This document shows, piece after piece, positions 36,027 through 44,715 of a stretch of 64,000 nucleotides of DNA (positions within the stretch are counted from its first letter, which is position 1; each line of letters opens with the position of its first letter). The notes below the pieces were generated by a model. The model had not been told where the DNA came from, did not search any database, and saw only the letters and a list, made by a program, of their open reading frames with translations. A program made the translations under genes and the position numbers. Origin of the DNA: JAAURB01 sp049649525. GTDB lineage: Bacteria; Cyanobacteriota; Cyanobacteriia; Cyanobacteriales; Microcoleaceae. The stretch is taken from positions 310,001-374,000 of the forward strand of contig JBARZE010000050.1 in the NCBI GenBank assembly GCA_049649525.1, written 5' to 3'.

Positions 36027-37367
36027 TTAGAGATGGCGGCATAGACGACGAGTAAATAAACTATCACGCGAGCAATTCGGCGTACTCATTTCTCGTTCTG
36101 CTTCTGCCATTATTCGGTCAATTTCTGTGGCTAAAGCTTGTTCTAAACGTTTTAATTGAAGTAAATCCGTATAGTAACCTGCCAGTTGAATCACTTCTTC
36201 TTTTAACGTCACGAGTAACCGTTGTTGAACATCTTGCCGCAGAGATTTTAATTTTAATAATCGAGTTACCTGATCTTGTCGGGTTAACCCAATTTCTTTA
36301 GCAATTTCTTTCATTGCTTGACCCTGACAATTGAGGCGCAATGCCTGAAGAAAAATCTGATCTTTAGGTTTTTTACGCTTGCTTAAATAACTCAAACGGT
36401 CATTTAAAACTTGCTTAATTGCCCGATCTAGATGAGTGACCAACAATTGACGAAAACGCTGTAAAAATTCCTGCATTTCGGTTTCAGCTTCATCTGAAGC
36501 AGGCTGAGGATAGTTTTCATCTATGGGTGGTTCTTGTTTGGGTTGACGCGATCGCCGAATTAACCCAGCCAATGATTCTAACTGTTCCAGCAGGTGACTG
36601 GGGGTGTAATTGTTGATGCCTTTTTCTTTGAGATCGGCAATGATGCGGTTTAACTGTTCAGATGTCGGAGGTTGACAACGGGAACGACGGCGAGAACCAT
36701 TCTGTTGCAAGCGATCGCTTAAATATACGGTTTGATAGCTGTCTAGAATTTCAGTGGCAGGTTTTGCCTCAGTGGAAGTGTAGCCATAATGCCGAGTTAG
36801 CAGATGTTCTAACTGTTTGGGCTGATAATGATTCAAAATAGCCCAGTTCGTTTCTAGATGCACTCCGCATTCCCACAAAAAGCGGCTCAATTCAGGATGG
36901 GACTTGACCACCTGTTTTGTCCAAGTACTGAGTTGAGCACGTTCTGGGTTGAAGGTTTGCAGAATTTTATCGGCCAGAGATTGATAGCTTGTCCGGGGTT
37001 GAGAGTTTGAACGCGGCAATAGTTCAAAGTCATCCAGTACAAAAGCTAATAAGTCCATTTGATTAAATCCCCCAGTCTGACCAAACCGCCGAACCAGTTC
37101 AAAACAGGTGCGATCAATTTGGTGGGAGATGAAGCATCGCAAACAACAGTCTGCTTGCTGAGTTGTCTCTGAATGTTTTGATGTCGGTTGAGAACTGATT
37201 AAGTTCATCAGTTGCCGTTGCACCACTGTATCCGGGACAGTATCAAGGTCTCGGAGTTGGGGAAACTGCTGTTGAAACCAGGCTTTCGCCGTTGGAATTT
37301 CAATATCCTGCCGCCCGCCTGATCCGTTTAACCTCACAAGATGCCAGTATCGCCATGCAGAACCCAT
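36027..37367 (-). CDS. Sigma-70-like regulator, first gene of the CHAT-CHASE2 operon
   Basis: 446 residues. The N-terminal half (ADCCLRCFISHQIDRTCFELVRRF ... FNPERAQLSTWTKQVVKSHP) recalls sigma region 2: a helical block with an AQLSTWTKQ-type segment like the AxFxTW of region 2. The C-terminal part has LNCQGQAMKEIAKEIGLTRQDQVTRLLKLK, a helix-turn-helix resembling sigma region 4. A basic linker (NGSRRRSRCQ) separates them. I infer a divergent sigma factor or sigma-like DNA-binding protein, but cannot prove core polymerase binding. It heads the operon, and its own upstream region carries the YTGCAT element, so it may autoregulate. Confidence 0.6.
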   Translation of the reverse strand: MGSAWRYWHLVRLNGSGGRQDIEIPTAKAWFQQQFPQLRDLDTVPDTVVQRQLMNLISSQPTSKHSETTQQADCCLRCFISHQIDRTCFELVRRFGQTGGFNQMDLLAFVLDDFELLPRSNSQPRTSYQSLADKILQTFNPERAQLSTWTKQVVKSHPELSRFLWECGVHLETNWAILNHYQPKQLEHLLTRHYGYTSTEAKPATEILDSYQTVYLSDRLQQNGSRRRSRCQPPTSEQLNRIIADLKEKGINNYTPSHLLEQLESLAGLIRRSRQPKQEPPIDENYPQPASDEAETEMQEFLQRFRQLLVTHLDRAIKQVLNDRLSYLSKRKKPKDQIFLQALRLNCQGQAMKEIAKEIGLTRQDQVTRLLKLKSLRQDVQQRLLVTLKEEVIQLAGYYTDLLQLKRLEQALATEIDRIMAEAEREMSTPNCSRDSLFTRRLCRHL

Positions 37368-37420
37368 AAGATGCTTGAATAACCTCCAAATTGAGTATGT
37401 TGGTGCGTGCGTACCAATTT

Positions 37421-37456
37421 TATATACTCAGAGGCTAACTGAACCTATGCAATTTT
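37421..37456 (-). promoter_or_regulatory. YTGCAT-N20-TA element upstream of the sigma-like operon
   Basis: On the minus strand AAAATTGCATAGGTTC (37456-37441), with TTGCAT at 37452-37447, 20 bp, then TATATA at 37426-37421. The ATG is at 37367. Sixteen bases are identical to the TPR-CHAT 1 copy. The IS200/IS605 end lies just upstream of it. Confidence 0.6.
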
Positions 37457-37523
37457 AACTGATGGATGAGGATGCTTTTAACTATCTTCCATAAGAAGTC
37501 CCCCAGTTTACTGGCGGGATGAA

Positions 37524-37966
37524 TTATGGACAGGGTTTGTTGGGTAAAGGTAGTGGTCTATCTTGCTGCTCCACATATTTTCGTAATTGTTCAATAGTTA
37601 CACCTCCACAGCTAGAAACGAAGTAACTGCCAGACCAAAGAACCCGTTTTTTCCAATACTGAGTTTTCAGATAGTCGGTGTGATTGCGCCACATAGTCTT
37701 ACTGGAGGTAGCTTTGAGGTTAGCTACTAAGTTTGATATGGAAATACTTGGCTTATAGCTCACGATGCAATGTATGTGGTCTTTCTCGCCATTGAACTCA
37801 TCTAGACTCCCACCTCTAGTAGTAAGTATAGATGCAAACACAGATTCTAGTTCTGTAAGTAATTCATAGCATGAAAATAGGTTTGCGATATTTAGTGACT
37901 AATACGCTTGTGTGCAGTGAGATTGTAAACTGCCCTATATGCTCTGCTGTAACTTGATTTGTTCAA
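37524..37966 (-). pseudogene. tnpA: tnpA HUH (Y1) transposase, frameshifted
   Basis: The intact C-terminal part (from ~37841) has the HUH motif in HIHCIVSY and the catalytic Tyr region RKYVEQQDRP. Upstream, VLVTKYRKPIF and ELLTELESVFASI are encoded in different frames, and before that AVYNLTAH in another, so at least two frameshifts (near 37866-37870 and ~37905) break the N-terminus. A possible TTG start is at 37966. Transposition would need a TnpA supplied from elsewhere. Confidence 0.75.
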
Positions 37967-38005
37967 AAGAAGAAATATATCAGTGAATGATGGTAAGATT
38001 ATCTC

Positions 38006-39190
38006 ATGAGAGCAGCAATGAAAGTTAGAATTGATCCGACTGAAGAACAAAAGCAACTACTAGCAAAACAGTTTGGTTGCTCTAGATTCTGGTGGAATCG
38101 TTCTTTGGCTATGCACTTGCGACATCGTTCTTGTAATGGAAGATGGTTAAAACGTACCGAGCTTAATGCTATGCTTCCTCAGCTAAAGAAAGAACTTCCT
38201 TGGTTAAAAACTGATTGCTATTCTCAAGTTCTACAAGCCACTTCCAAACACTTAGAGCAAGCTCTTAAAAATTGGTTTGAAGGTAGAGCAAAAAAGCCGA
38301 GATTCAAATCTAAACAAAATAGACAATCTATTGGTTTCCCCCAAAATGTTGTGGTAATTGGCAGTCAATTAAAAATACCAAAAGTAGGCTTAGTTAATGC
38401 GGTCATTACTAGAAAAATTGAAGGAGTAATTAAAACCGTAACCATTAGCGTTACTCCTTCGGGAAAATACTTTGCTGCTATTGGATTAGATGACGGCAAT
38501 CCAGAACCAGGAACTTCTACAAATGGCAAGATTACTGGTATCGATCTCGGCTTAAAAGATTATGTTACTTGCCATAATGGAACTGACAGTTATGCAGTCA
38601 ACCATCCAAAATGGCTGAAAAAGCATTCTGACAATCTCAGGAAACACCAAAAAGAATTGTCACGCCGAAAAAAAGGTAGTAATAGAAGAAACAAAGCTAG
38701 AAGAAAAGTGGCTAGAGTGCATGAGAAATTAAGTAATGCACGACAAGACTTCTTGCACAAACTATCTCGTAAAATAACTGACGAAAACCAAGTCGTTGTA
38801 GTTGAGAATTTGAATATTAAAGGAATGGTTAAAAACCGTAAATTGAGTAAAGCAATTACTCAATCGGGTTGGGGGATGTTTCTTAATTTTCTTGACTACA
38901 AACTAAAACATAAAGGTGGTGTTTTAGTAGAGATAGATAGATTCTTTCCATCAAGTAAATTATGTTCTAATTGCGGTCATAAATACGAACAATTGCAACT
39001 AAACGAAAGAGAATGGATTTGTGAAGTTTGTCAAACTAAGCATTTGAGAGACGAAAACGCAGCAAAAAACATTCGACTTGAAGGAATGAGAGTCCTTGGG
39101 CTGGGACACAGCCCTCATGGAGATGGTGTCAGACTTCAGGCTTGCTCTGAAGCTACTGTCTATGAAGTGAGTACCACCCCAGTAGCTTAA
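38006..39190 (+). CDS. tnpB: TnpB RNA-guided nuclease (IS605 OrfB)
   Basis: 394 residues with all catalytic and zinc residues in place: RuvC D180 in GIDLGLKD, E267 in VVENLNIKGM, D349 in LRDENAAKNI, and the zinc ribbon C320/C323 (CSNCG) and C339/C342 (CEVC). TnpB proteins are RNA-guided DNA endonucleases, ancestors of Cas12, that use an omega-RNA from the 3' end of the element. The gene is intact although tnpA is broken. MRAAMKVRIDPTEEQ is a normal N-terminus for the family. Confidence 0.93.
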   Translation: MRAAMKVRIDPTEEQKQLLAKQFGCSRFWWNRSLAMHLRHRSCNGRWLKRTELNAMLPQLKKELPWLKTDCYSQVLQATSKHLEQALKNWFEGRAKKPRFKSKQNRQSIGFPQNVVVIGSQLKIPKVGLVNAVITRKIEGVIKTVTISVTPSGKYFAAIGLDDGNPEPGTSTNGKITGIDLGLKDYVTCHNGTDSYAVNHPKWLKKHSDNLRKHQKELSRRKKGSNRRNKARRKVARVHEKLSNARQDFLHKLSRKITDENQVVVVENLNIKGMVKNRKLSKAITQSGWGMFLNFLDYKLKHKGGVLVEIDRFFPSSKLCSNCGHKYEQLQLNEREWICEVCQTKHLRDENAAKNIRLEGMRVLGLGHSPHGDGVRLQACSEATVYEVSTTPVA

Positions 39191-39240
39191 CGGCTGCTGG
39201 GAATCCCCCGATTTATCGGCGGGAGGATGTCAACTCCCCA
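39100..39240 (+). ncRNA. Probable omega-RNA (reRNA) at the tnpB 3' end
   Basis: By analogy with known IS200/IS605 elements, the guide-scaffold RNA overlaps the tnpB 3' end and finishes at the right border. A terminal hairpin (39205-39223) and the preceding pairing of CAGTAGC with GCTGCTG-like sequence fit. The adjacent flanking DNA would be the guide. This is inferred from family knowledge. Confidence 0.45.
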
Positions 39241-40160
39241 ATTATGAACCCCTACAAGTCCAGTAGCAGGGATACTATGACTAATCAAGGATGCCGCTTT
39301 CTTTACTACCCTTAACCCATTCTTCGAGGTGAGCATTGTTGATGGAATTTTCACCAGTACAACCTTGAGCTTCGGACTTGATTGGAGCGGAATGTGGGTT
39401 TTATGCTACTTATAATATGTTTATTGTTTTTTGGGAGAGAGGGATTACTAGTTCCTCTATGCTCTTTTATTGAACACTGCATGACCCAACGGCCTACCGC
39501 TATAGGTAGTTTTGAGATGAAAATATAGTAGCATTATTAAACTCTTTCATCCACTAGTTTATCGGTAAATCAATTATTTTAATGTACAGTAAAATATGAT
39601 ATTTCATTTGAATTTTAACTTGTAACTAGACCAGCGCGAAGTGCTATAGTATCGCTAGTGATACATCGCTATCGATAGAAAATATATAATTAACTTTGCT
39701 TGTTTATCGAGCAGCTTTAGTACTGGGACATTGAGTACCTCAGTACGGCTTTGGGTAACCTCGGGTAACCTACTAAAGTTACACAAACTATTAAATATTA
39801 CAATTTCTTATACAGTGAAATTTTAGTCAACAGTGGACAAATTATTCAACCTAGTTAAAGTGGCTATACAGACTGTGTGTCAGCTATTAATCTAAATAGA
39901 CCCCTACTTATCAATCACCATAAGAGGTTAGGTCATTGGATGACAATTGTGGTTGAAACCCTTGATATAGCGTAGTTCCAAAGACAGTGATTCGGACAAT
40001 TTTGTTGAATGTTAGGACAACATAGCAAGAGTATAAATACCGATCAATTCTGTTATCTCTTGACAATATTGTCCTAGTCTTGTACCAATTAAGAAAGTTG
40101 ATGGTACAGGATGAGATGGAGAACTGACTGAAGCTTTGAAAGACTGGGGTTTGACCCCAA
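39241..40160. other. Intergenic region with a gene fragment
   Basis: About 920 bp between the IS and tRNA-Pro. The minus strand at ~39291-39420 reads as a protein C-terminus (CTGENSINNAHLEEWVKGSK...GILD stop) with no upstream start, so it is a decayed fragment I cannot identify. The rest is AT-rich, with a direct repeat of GGGTAACCT near 39755 and short inverted repeats around GAGTACCTCAGTAC. No intact gene is seen. Confidence 0.5.
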
Positions 40161-40234
40161 TCGGGATGACAGGATTTGAACCTGCGACCCCCTCGTCCCG
40201 AACGAGGTGCGCTACCAAGCTGCGCTACATCCCG
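40161..40234 (-). tRNA. tRNA-Pro (CGG)
   Basis: 74 nt on the minus strand. The acceptor stem CGGGATG pairs with CATCCCG; D arm GCGCAGCTTGGTAGCGC; the anticodon arm CCTCG-TTCGGGA-CGAGG places CGG at positions 34-36; T loop GGTTCAAATCC. No CCA is encoded. The open frame crossing it on the minus strand is spurious. Confidence 0.95.
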
Positions 40235-40336
40235 GAATATTACCCATAGTATTGGGTTTATTTTAGAATTTGATTCTTAATTAATATACCATAAAAATTC
40301 TATTCCGATCTATATTGATAACTGTAATCTTGATAA

Positions 40337-41230
40337 ATGGGGGACAGCGAGAGCGTGGTAGTCAAACCAGATTGGTTACGAGTCAAAGCGCCTCAGTGGC
40401 AACGTGTTGGTAATACCAAAGAAGTTCTGCGAGATTTAGGTTTAAACACGGTATGCGAGGAAGCATCCTGTCCTAATATCGGTGAATGTTTCAATGCGGG
40501 AACCGCTACTTTTCTGATTATGGGGCCTGCTTGTACTCGGGCTTGTCCTTACTGTGATATTGATTTTGAGAAGAAGCCTCAATCTCTTGATGCAACTGAA
40601 CCCGAACGCTTAGCAGAAGCGGTACAACGGCTGAAATTAAGACATGTTGTCATCACATCTGTCAACCGTGATGATCTGTTTGATGGCGGTGCGACACAAT
40701 TTGTCAAATGCATTAAAGCCGTTCGTTCCATCTCCCCACAAACAACAATTGAAGTTTTAATCCCAGATTTATGTGGTAATTGGGAAGCATTAGAAATACT
40801 TCTGAGCGCTCAACCGGATGTGCTTAATCATAATACAGAAACTATCAAGCGACTCTATCGACGAGTTCGTCCTCAAGGAGATTATCACCGTTCTTTAGAA
40901 CTATTACAACGTGTTCACAAGTTAGCGCCTCAGATTTATACAAAGTCTGGAATTATGGTGGGTTTAGGGGAAACAGATACAGAAGTCAGAGAAACAATAG
41001 CACAATTGCGAGCGGTTGATTGTGATATCTTAACGATTGGTCAGTATCTTCAACCGACTGCAAAGCACTTAGGAGTAGCTGAATTTGTTTCACCTCAACA
41101 GTTTGAAGCCTGGAAAGTGTATGGAGAATCTATCGGATTTTTGCAAGTTGTTTCTTCTCCCCTGACTCGCAGTTCTTATCATGCTGAACAAGTTCAAGAT
41201 TTGATGCAACGTACCAATTTTAAAAGATAG
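40337..41230 (+). CDS. lipA: Lipoyl synthase
   Basis: 297 residues. Radical-SAM enzyme inserting two sulfurs into protein-bound octanoyl groups to make lipoate for pyruvate dehydrogenase and glycine cleavage. Auxiliary cluster ligands C40, C45 and C51 (CEEASCPNIGEC), radical-SAM triad C66, C70 and C73 (CTRACPYC), and the C-terminal RSSYHAE serine ligand are all present. Full length. It stands alone, downstream of tRNA-Pro on the opposite strand. Confidence 0.97.
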   Translation: MGDSESVVVKPDWLRVKAPQWQRVGNTKEVLRDLGLNTVCEEASCPNIGECFNAGTATFLIMGPACTRACPYCDIDFEKKPQSLDATEPERLAEAVQRLKLRHVVITSVNRDDLFDGGATQFVKCIKAVRSISPQTTIEVLIPDLCGNWEALEILLSAQPDVLNHNTETIKRLYRRVRPQGDYHRSLELLQRVHKLAPQIYTKSGIMVGLGETDTEVRETIAQLRAVDCDILTIGQYLQPTAKHLGVAEFVSPQQFEAWKVYGESIGFLQVVSSPLTRSSYHAEQVQDLMQRTNFKR

Positions 41231-41346
41231 CTAAATCTTGTCAAGAAGCAGCTTAGATATTTTGATCTATTACGCTTTATGATGTTTATTGATTAAGAAA
41301 ACGAGGGACAATTGATTGATTGCCCCTGACTGTTTTCAGATATTAA

Positions 41347-42894
41347 TTAATGGAGAAAATGCCGCATTCCGGTTAATACCATGATTAAACCTAATTCATT
41401 GGCTGCCTGAATTGAGTCTTTGTCGCGGATACTGCCCCCCGGTTGAACAATGGCTTCAATTCCTGCCGCTGCTGCAGTCTTCACCGTATCATCAAACGGG
41501 AAAAAGCCATCACTAGCGAATGTGGCCCCCTGAGTTTTGTCTCCGGCTTGCTTCAGGGCAATTTCAGCCGCCCCTACCCGGTTCATTTGTCCGGCCCCCA
41601 CCCCGACTGTTGTCCGGTTACGAGTCACCACAATAGCATTAGATTTGACGTGTTTTGCCACTTTCCAAGCAAAGGCTAATTCTGCTAACTGTTCGGGAGT
41701 GGGTTGTTTTTCCGTCGCCACTTCCCAACTATTGGGGTCTTCAACCGCATCATCCGCTTGTTGAACCAAAAATCCCCCAGCAATGGCTTTCACCGTTTCT
41801 GTTGGCCCGGTGAGTAAATCAGGGACAATTAACACCCGTAAATTTTGCTTTTTCTGTAAAATTTCAGCCGCCTCGGTGCTACAATCTGGGGCGACAATAC
41901 ATTCTAGGAAGGTTTTAGTCAACGCTGTGGCTGTGGCTGCATCAATTGTTTGGTTGAAGGCAACAATGCCGCCAAAGGCAGAAATAGAGTCCGCTGCAAA
42001 CGCTTGTTGATACGCTACGGATAAACTACTAGCGACGGAGATACCACAGGGATTAGTATGTTTTAATACAGCCGCTGCGGGTTCGTCCGGAAATTCCGTA
42101 ATAATGCGTCGTGCTGCTTCCAAGTCCACTAAATTGTTATAACTTAGGGGTTTACCTTGCAGAATTTTACCCGCAGTCCAACCGCTGGCAATTGTTCCGG
42201 TTTGATACCAGGCGGCGGGTTGATGGGGGTTTTCCCCGTAACGTAAGGCTTGGCGTTGCGTACCAGAGAGGGTGTAGGTGGGGGGTAAAGGGGTGTCTTC
42301 TGTCGCCTGTTGTTGGGTCAGATAAGCCGAAATCGCTCGATCGTAAGCAGCGGTATGACGAAAGGCAGACAAAGCACAAGCTTGACGAAATTCTAAAGAA
42401 ACGTTGCCATTCTCTTGCTGTAATTGTTGTAAATAGTTGGAATATTGCTCAGAATTACATAATACTGTTAAATGCGCGTGATTTTTCGCGGCTGCCCGTA
42501 ACAATGTTGGCCCGCCAATATCAATCTGTTCAATTGCTTCAGACAACGTCACATCTGGCCCCGCGATGGTTTGTTCAAACGGATAAAGATTCACCACCAC
42601 TAAATCAATCGGGCGCATATCGTGGCTATCCAAGGCTTCTATATCTTCTGGGAGGTCTCGACGGGCCAGAATACCGCCATGAATACGAGGATGCAGGGTT
42701 TTGACTCGTCCACCGAGGATTTCTGGGAAACCTGTATAATCTGAAACTTTAGTAACCGGAAGTCCTGCTGCTTGTAAGGTTTTGGCAGTACCACCACTGC
42801 TGATAATATCAAATTCAAACTGTTCAACTAAAGTGCGGGCAAATTCAACTAATCCCGTTTTATCTGAAGTACTCAACAGGGCTAAACGTGCCAT
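41347..42894 (-). CDS. purH: Bifunctional AICAR transformylase/IMP cyclohydrolase
   Basis: 515 residues. Carries out the last two steps of de novo IMP synthesis: formylation of AICAR with 10-formyl-THF and ring closure. The N-terminal IMP cyclohydrolase domain (LLSTSDKTGLVEFA, SGGTAKTL, GGRVKTLHPRIHGG) is followed by the transformylase domain with the LKHTNPCG catalytic motif and the ending GMRHFLH. Length is normal. It is convergent with lipA. Confidence 0.97.
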   Translation of the reverse strand: MARLALLSTSDKTGLVEFARTLVEQFEFDIISSGGTAKTLQAAGLPVTKVSDYTGFPEILGGRVKTLHPRIHGGILARRDLPEDIEALDSHDMRPIDLVVVNLYPFEQTIAGPDVTLSEAIEQIDIGGPTLLRAAAKNHAHLTVLCNSEQYSNYLQQLQQENGNVSLEFRQACALSAFRHTAAYDRAISAYLTQQQATEDTPLPPTYTLSGTQRQALRYGENPHQPAAWYQTGTIASGWTAGKILQGKPLSYNNLVDLEAARRIITEFPDEPAAAVLKHTNPCGISVASSLSVAYQQAFAADSISAFGGIVAFNQTIDAATATALTKTFLECIVAPDCSTEAAEILQKKQNLRVLIVPDLLTGPTETVKAIAGGFLVQQADDAVEDPNSWEVATEKQPTPEQLAELAFAWKVAKHVKSNAIVVTRNRTTVGVGAGQMNRVGAAEIALKQAGDKTQGATFASDGFFPFDDTVKTAAAAGIEAIVQPGGSIRDKDSIQAANELGLIMVLTGMRHFLH

Positions 42895-43153
42895 AATCCT
42901 AGATTCCTTATTCAGGCAATAAACAACTCAACTATTTTGACATTGATTGAAACTTTTATATCGATTTATTCAGAATATTATAGAGAATATTCGGTTAAAC
43001 CATAACTTCAGATAGATACAATTGCGATCATTTCCCTCATTAGACTCGCAATAATTTGATTAAATGATTATACCTTTGGAAAGATGTACTATTTATTCAA
43101 CTTCGACCAAAATAGATAATTAATACTTATAAAAAATAAAATCGAATAGAATT

Positions 43154-44665
43154 ATGACCTCTACAATTCCCGATCGATCTCAATCATTTTGGATTGACTC
43201 TACACTTGAATCTACTTATCCCTCTCTGACTGAAGATGTATCCGTTGATGTTGCCATCGTCGGTGCTGGCCTCGTTGGAATTATGGCCGCTCATTTACTT
43301 AAAAAAGCCGGAAAAACAGTTGCTGTTATCGAAGCAGAAAAAGTCGGTGCATGCGCTTCCGGACATACAACCGCAAAAGTAACATCCCTACATCGCTTAA
43401 AGTACGCGGAGTTAATTAAAAATATGGGTGAAGAAAAAGCCCGTATCTATGCAGAGTCGAATCAGGCAGCAGTTGAAAAAATTGCTGAAATCGTACAAAC
43501 TGAAAATATTGATTGTGATTTTGAACGCAAAAGTACTTATACTTTCGCCCCCACAACTCAGGAGTTAGACAAGGTAAAAGATGAAGCTGAAGCCGCGATA
43601 AAATTAGGTTTACCCGCTTCTTTTGTACCAGAAACTGACTTACCTTTTGAAGTAGCAGGTGCGGTAAAATTTGATAATCAAGCTCAATTTCATCCCCGCA
43701 AATATTTACTCGCATTAGCCGCTAAAATTAATGGTGATGGGAGTTATATTTTTGAAAATAGCCGGGTAAAAACCGTTGACGGGGAAGAACCTTGTCGAGT
43801 TATTAATGAAAATGGCGCAACAGTAACCGCAACAGATGTCATTGTTGCAACCAATATCCCCATTTTAGATCAAGGATTATTCTTTGCGAAATCTTATCCG
43901 AAACGGTCTTATTTAATTGGGGCTTGGATCGATCCAGCTAAAGATCCCAAAGGAATGTATATTGGGGCAGATGAGAATTACCGTTCGATCCGTACCACAC
44001 CCCATGAAGGCAAAACCTTATTATTAATTGGGGGAGAAGGTCATAAAGTGGGTGAAGCCGATGATACAGTTGAACGGTTTGAACGTTTGGCAGAGTACGC
44101 CCGGTCTAAGTTTGGTGTGAATGAAATAGCTTATCGGTGGTCGAGTCAGGATATGTATTCTTTTGATGATTTGCCTTATATTGGTAAATTGACCCCAATG
44201 AGTAATCATACATACGTGGCAACGGGTTTCAGCCTCTGGGGCATGACAAAAACAACCCTATCAGCGATGATTTTGTCTGATTTGATTTTAGGTCAAGAAA
44301 ATCCTTGGGCAAAGCTGTATGAAGCCACCAGACCCACACCGTTTGTCTCTCAACAGTCTATCAAACAGAATTTAGATGTGGGGATGCATTGGGTTGGCGA
44401 TCGCTTTAAAGGCATAACAGAAGCGGTTGAAGATCTGAGTTTAGATCAAGGTAAAGTCGTGATGGTCAAAGGCAAGCAGATCGCGGCTTATAAAGACAAA
44501 ACCGGGCAATTACATCAAGTTTCTGCTGTTTGTCCTCACTTAGGCTGTATTGTGGACTGGAACCAAGCGGAGAAGAGTTGGGACTGTCCTTGTCATGGGG
44601 CGCGGTTTAATTGCCAAGGGGAAGTGTTGAATGGCCCTGCGGTCAAGGATTTGAAACCAATGTAA
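43154..44665 (+). CDS. FAD-dependent oxidoreductase fused to a Rieske domain
   Basis: 503 residues. A Rossmann FAD-binding motif near residue 33 (VAIVGAGLVGIMAAHLLKKAG), a DAO-type oxidase body (ARIYAESNQAAVEKI; TYVATGFSLWGMTKTT) and a C-terminal [2Fe-2S] Rieske domain with C460/H462 (CPHLG) and C478/H481 (CPCHG). Proteins with this architecture are common in cyanobacteria and bacteria; the substrate is unknown. The final residues KDLKPM are slightly short of the usual Rieske tail. Confidence 0.88.
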   Translation: MTSTIPDRSQSFWIDSTLESTYPSLTEDVSVDVAIVGAGLVGIMAAHLLKKAGKTVAVIEAEKVGACASGHTTAKVTSLHRLKYAELIKNMGEEKARIYAESNQAAVEKIAEIVQTENIDCDFERKSTYTFAPTTQELDKVKDEAEAAIKLGLPASFVPETDLPFEVAGAVKFDNQAQFHPRKYLLALAAKINGDGSYIFENSRVKTVDGEEPCRVINENGATVTATDVIVATNIPILDQGLFFAKSYPKRSYLIGAWIDPAKDPKGMYIGADENYRSIRTTPHEGKTLLLIGGEGHKVGEADDTVERFERLAEYARSKFGVNEIAYRWSSQDMYSFDDLPYIGKLTPMSNHTYVATGFSLWGMTKTTLSAMILSDLILGQENPWAKLYEATRPTPFVSQQSIKQNLDVGMHWVGDRFKGITEAVEDLSLDQGKVVMVKGKQIAAYKDKTGQLHQVSAVCPHLGCIVDWNQAEKSWDCPCHGARFNCQGEVLNGPAVKDLKPM

Positions 44666-44694
44666 ATTTAGAGTGTTTCAATTATTCTTTAAAC

Positions 44695-44714
44695 CTCCCT
44701 CAATTTTGGGGGAG
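44695..44714. terminator. Hairpin between convergent genes
   Basis: CTCCC and GGGAG pair across an AT-rich loop directly between the FAD/Rieske stop and the SGNH-RTX stop. No strong poly-T run follows. Confidence 0.4.
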
Positions 44715-44715
44715 A

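Larger units (their letters stand above)
37480..39245. mobile_element. IS200/IS605-family insertion sequence
   Basis: Element with divergent tnpA (minus, broken) and tnpB (plus, intact). Matching subterminal hairpins mark the ends: CCCCCAGTTTACTGGCGGG at 37500-37518 and CCCCCGATTTATCGGCGGG at 39205-39223. Such elements have no inverted repeats and move as single strands cut beside these hairpins. Exact borders are estimates. It is inserted immediately upstream of the sigma-like operon promoter element. Confidence 0.85.

Noticed and set aside
40012..40218. 68-residue minus-strand frame (MVAHLVRDEG...)
   Set aside because: It is translated through tRNA-Pro and has no independent support.
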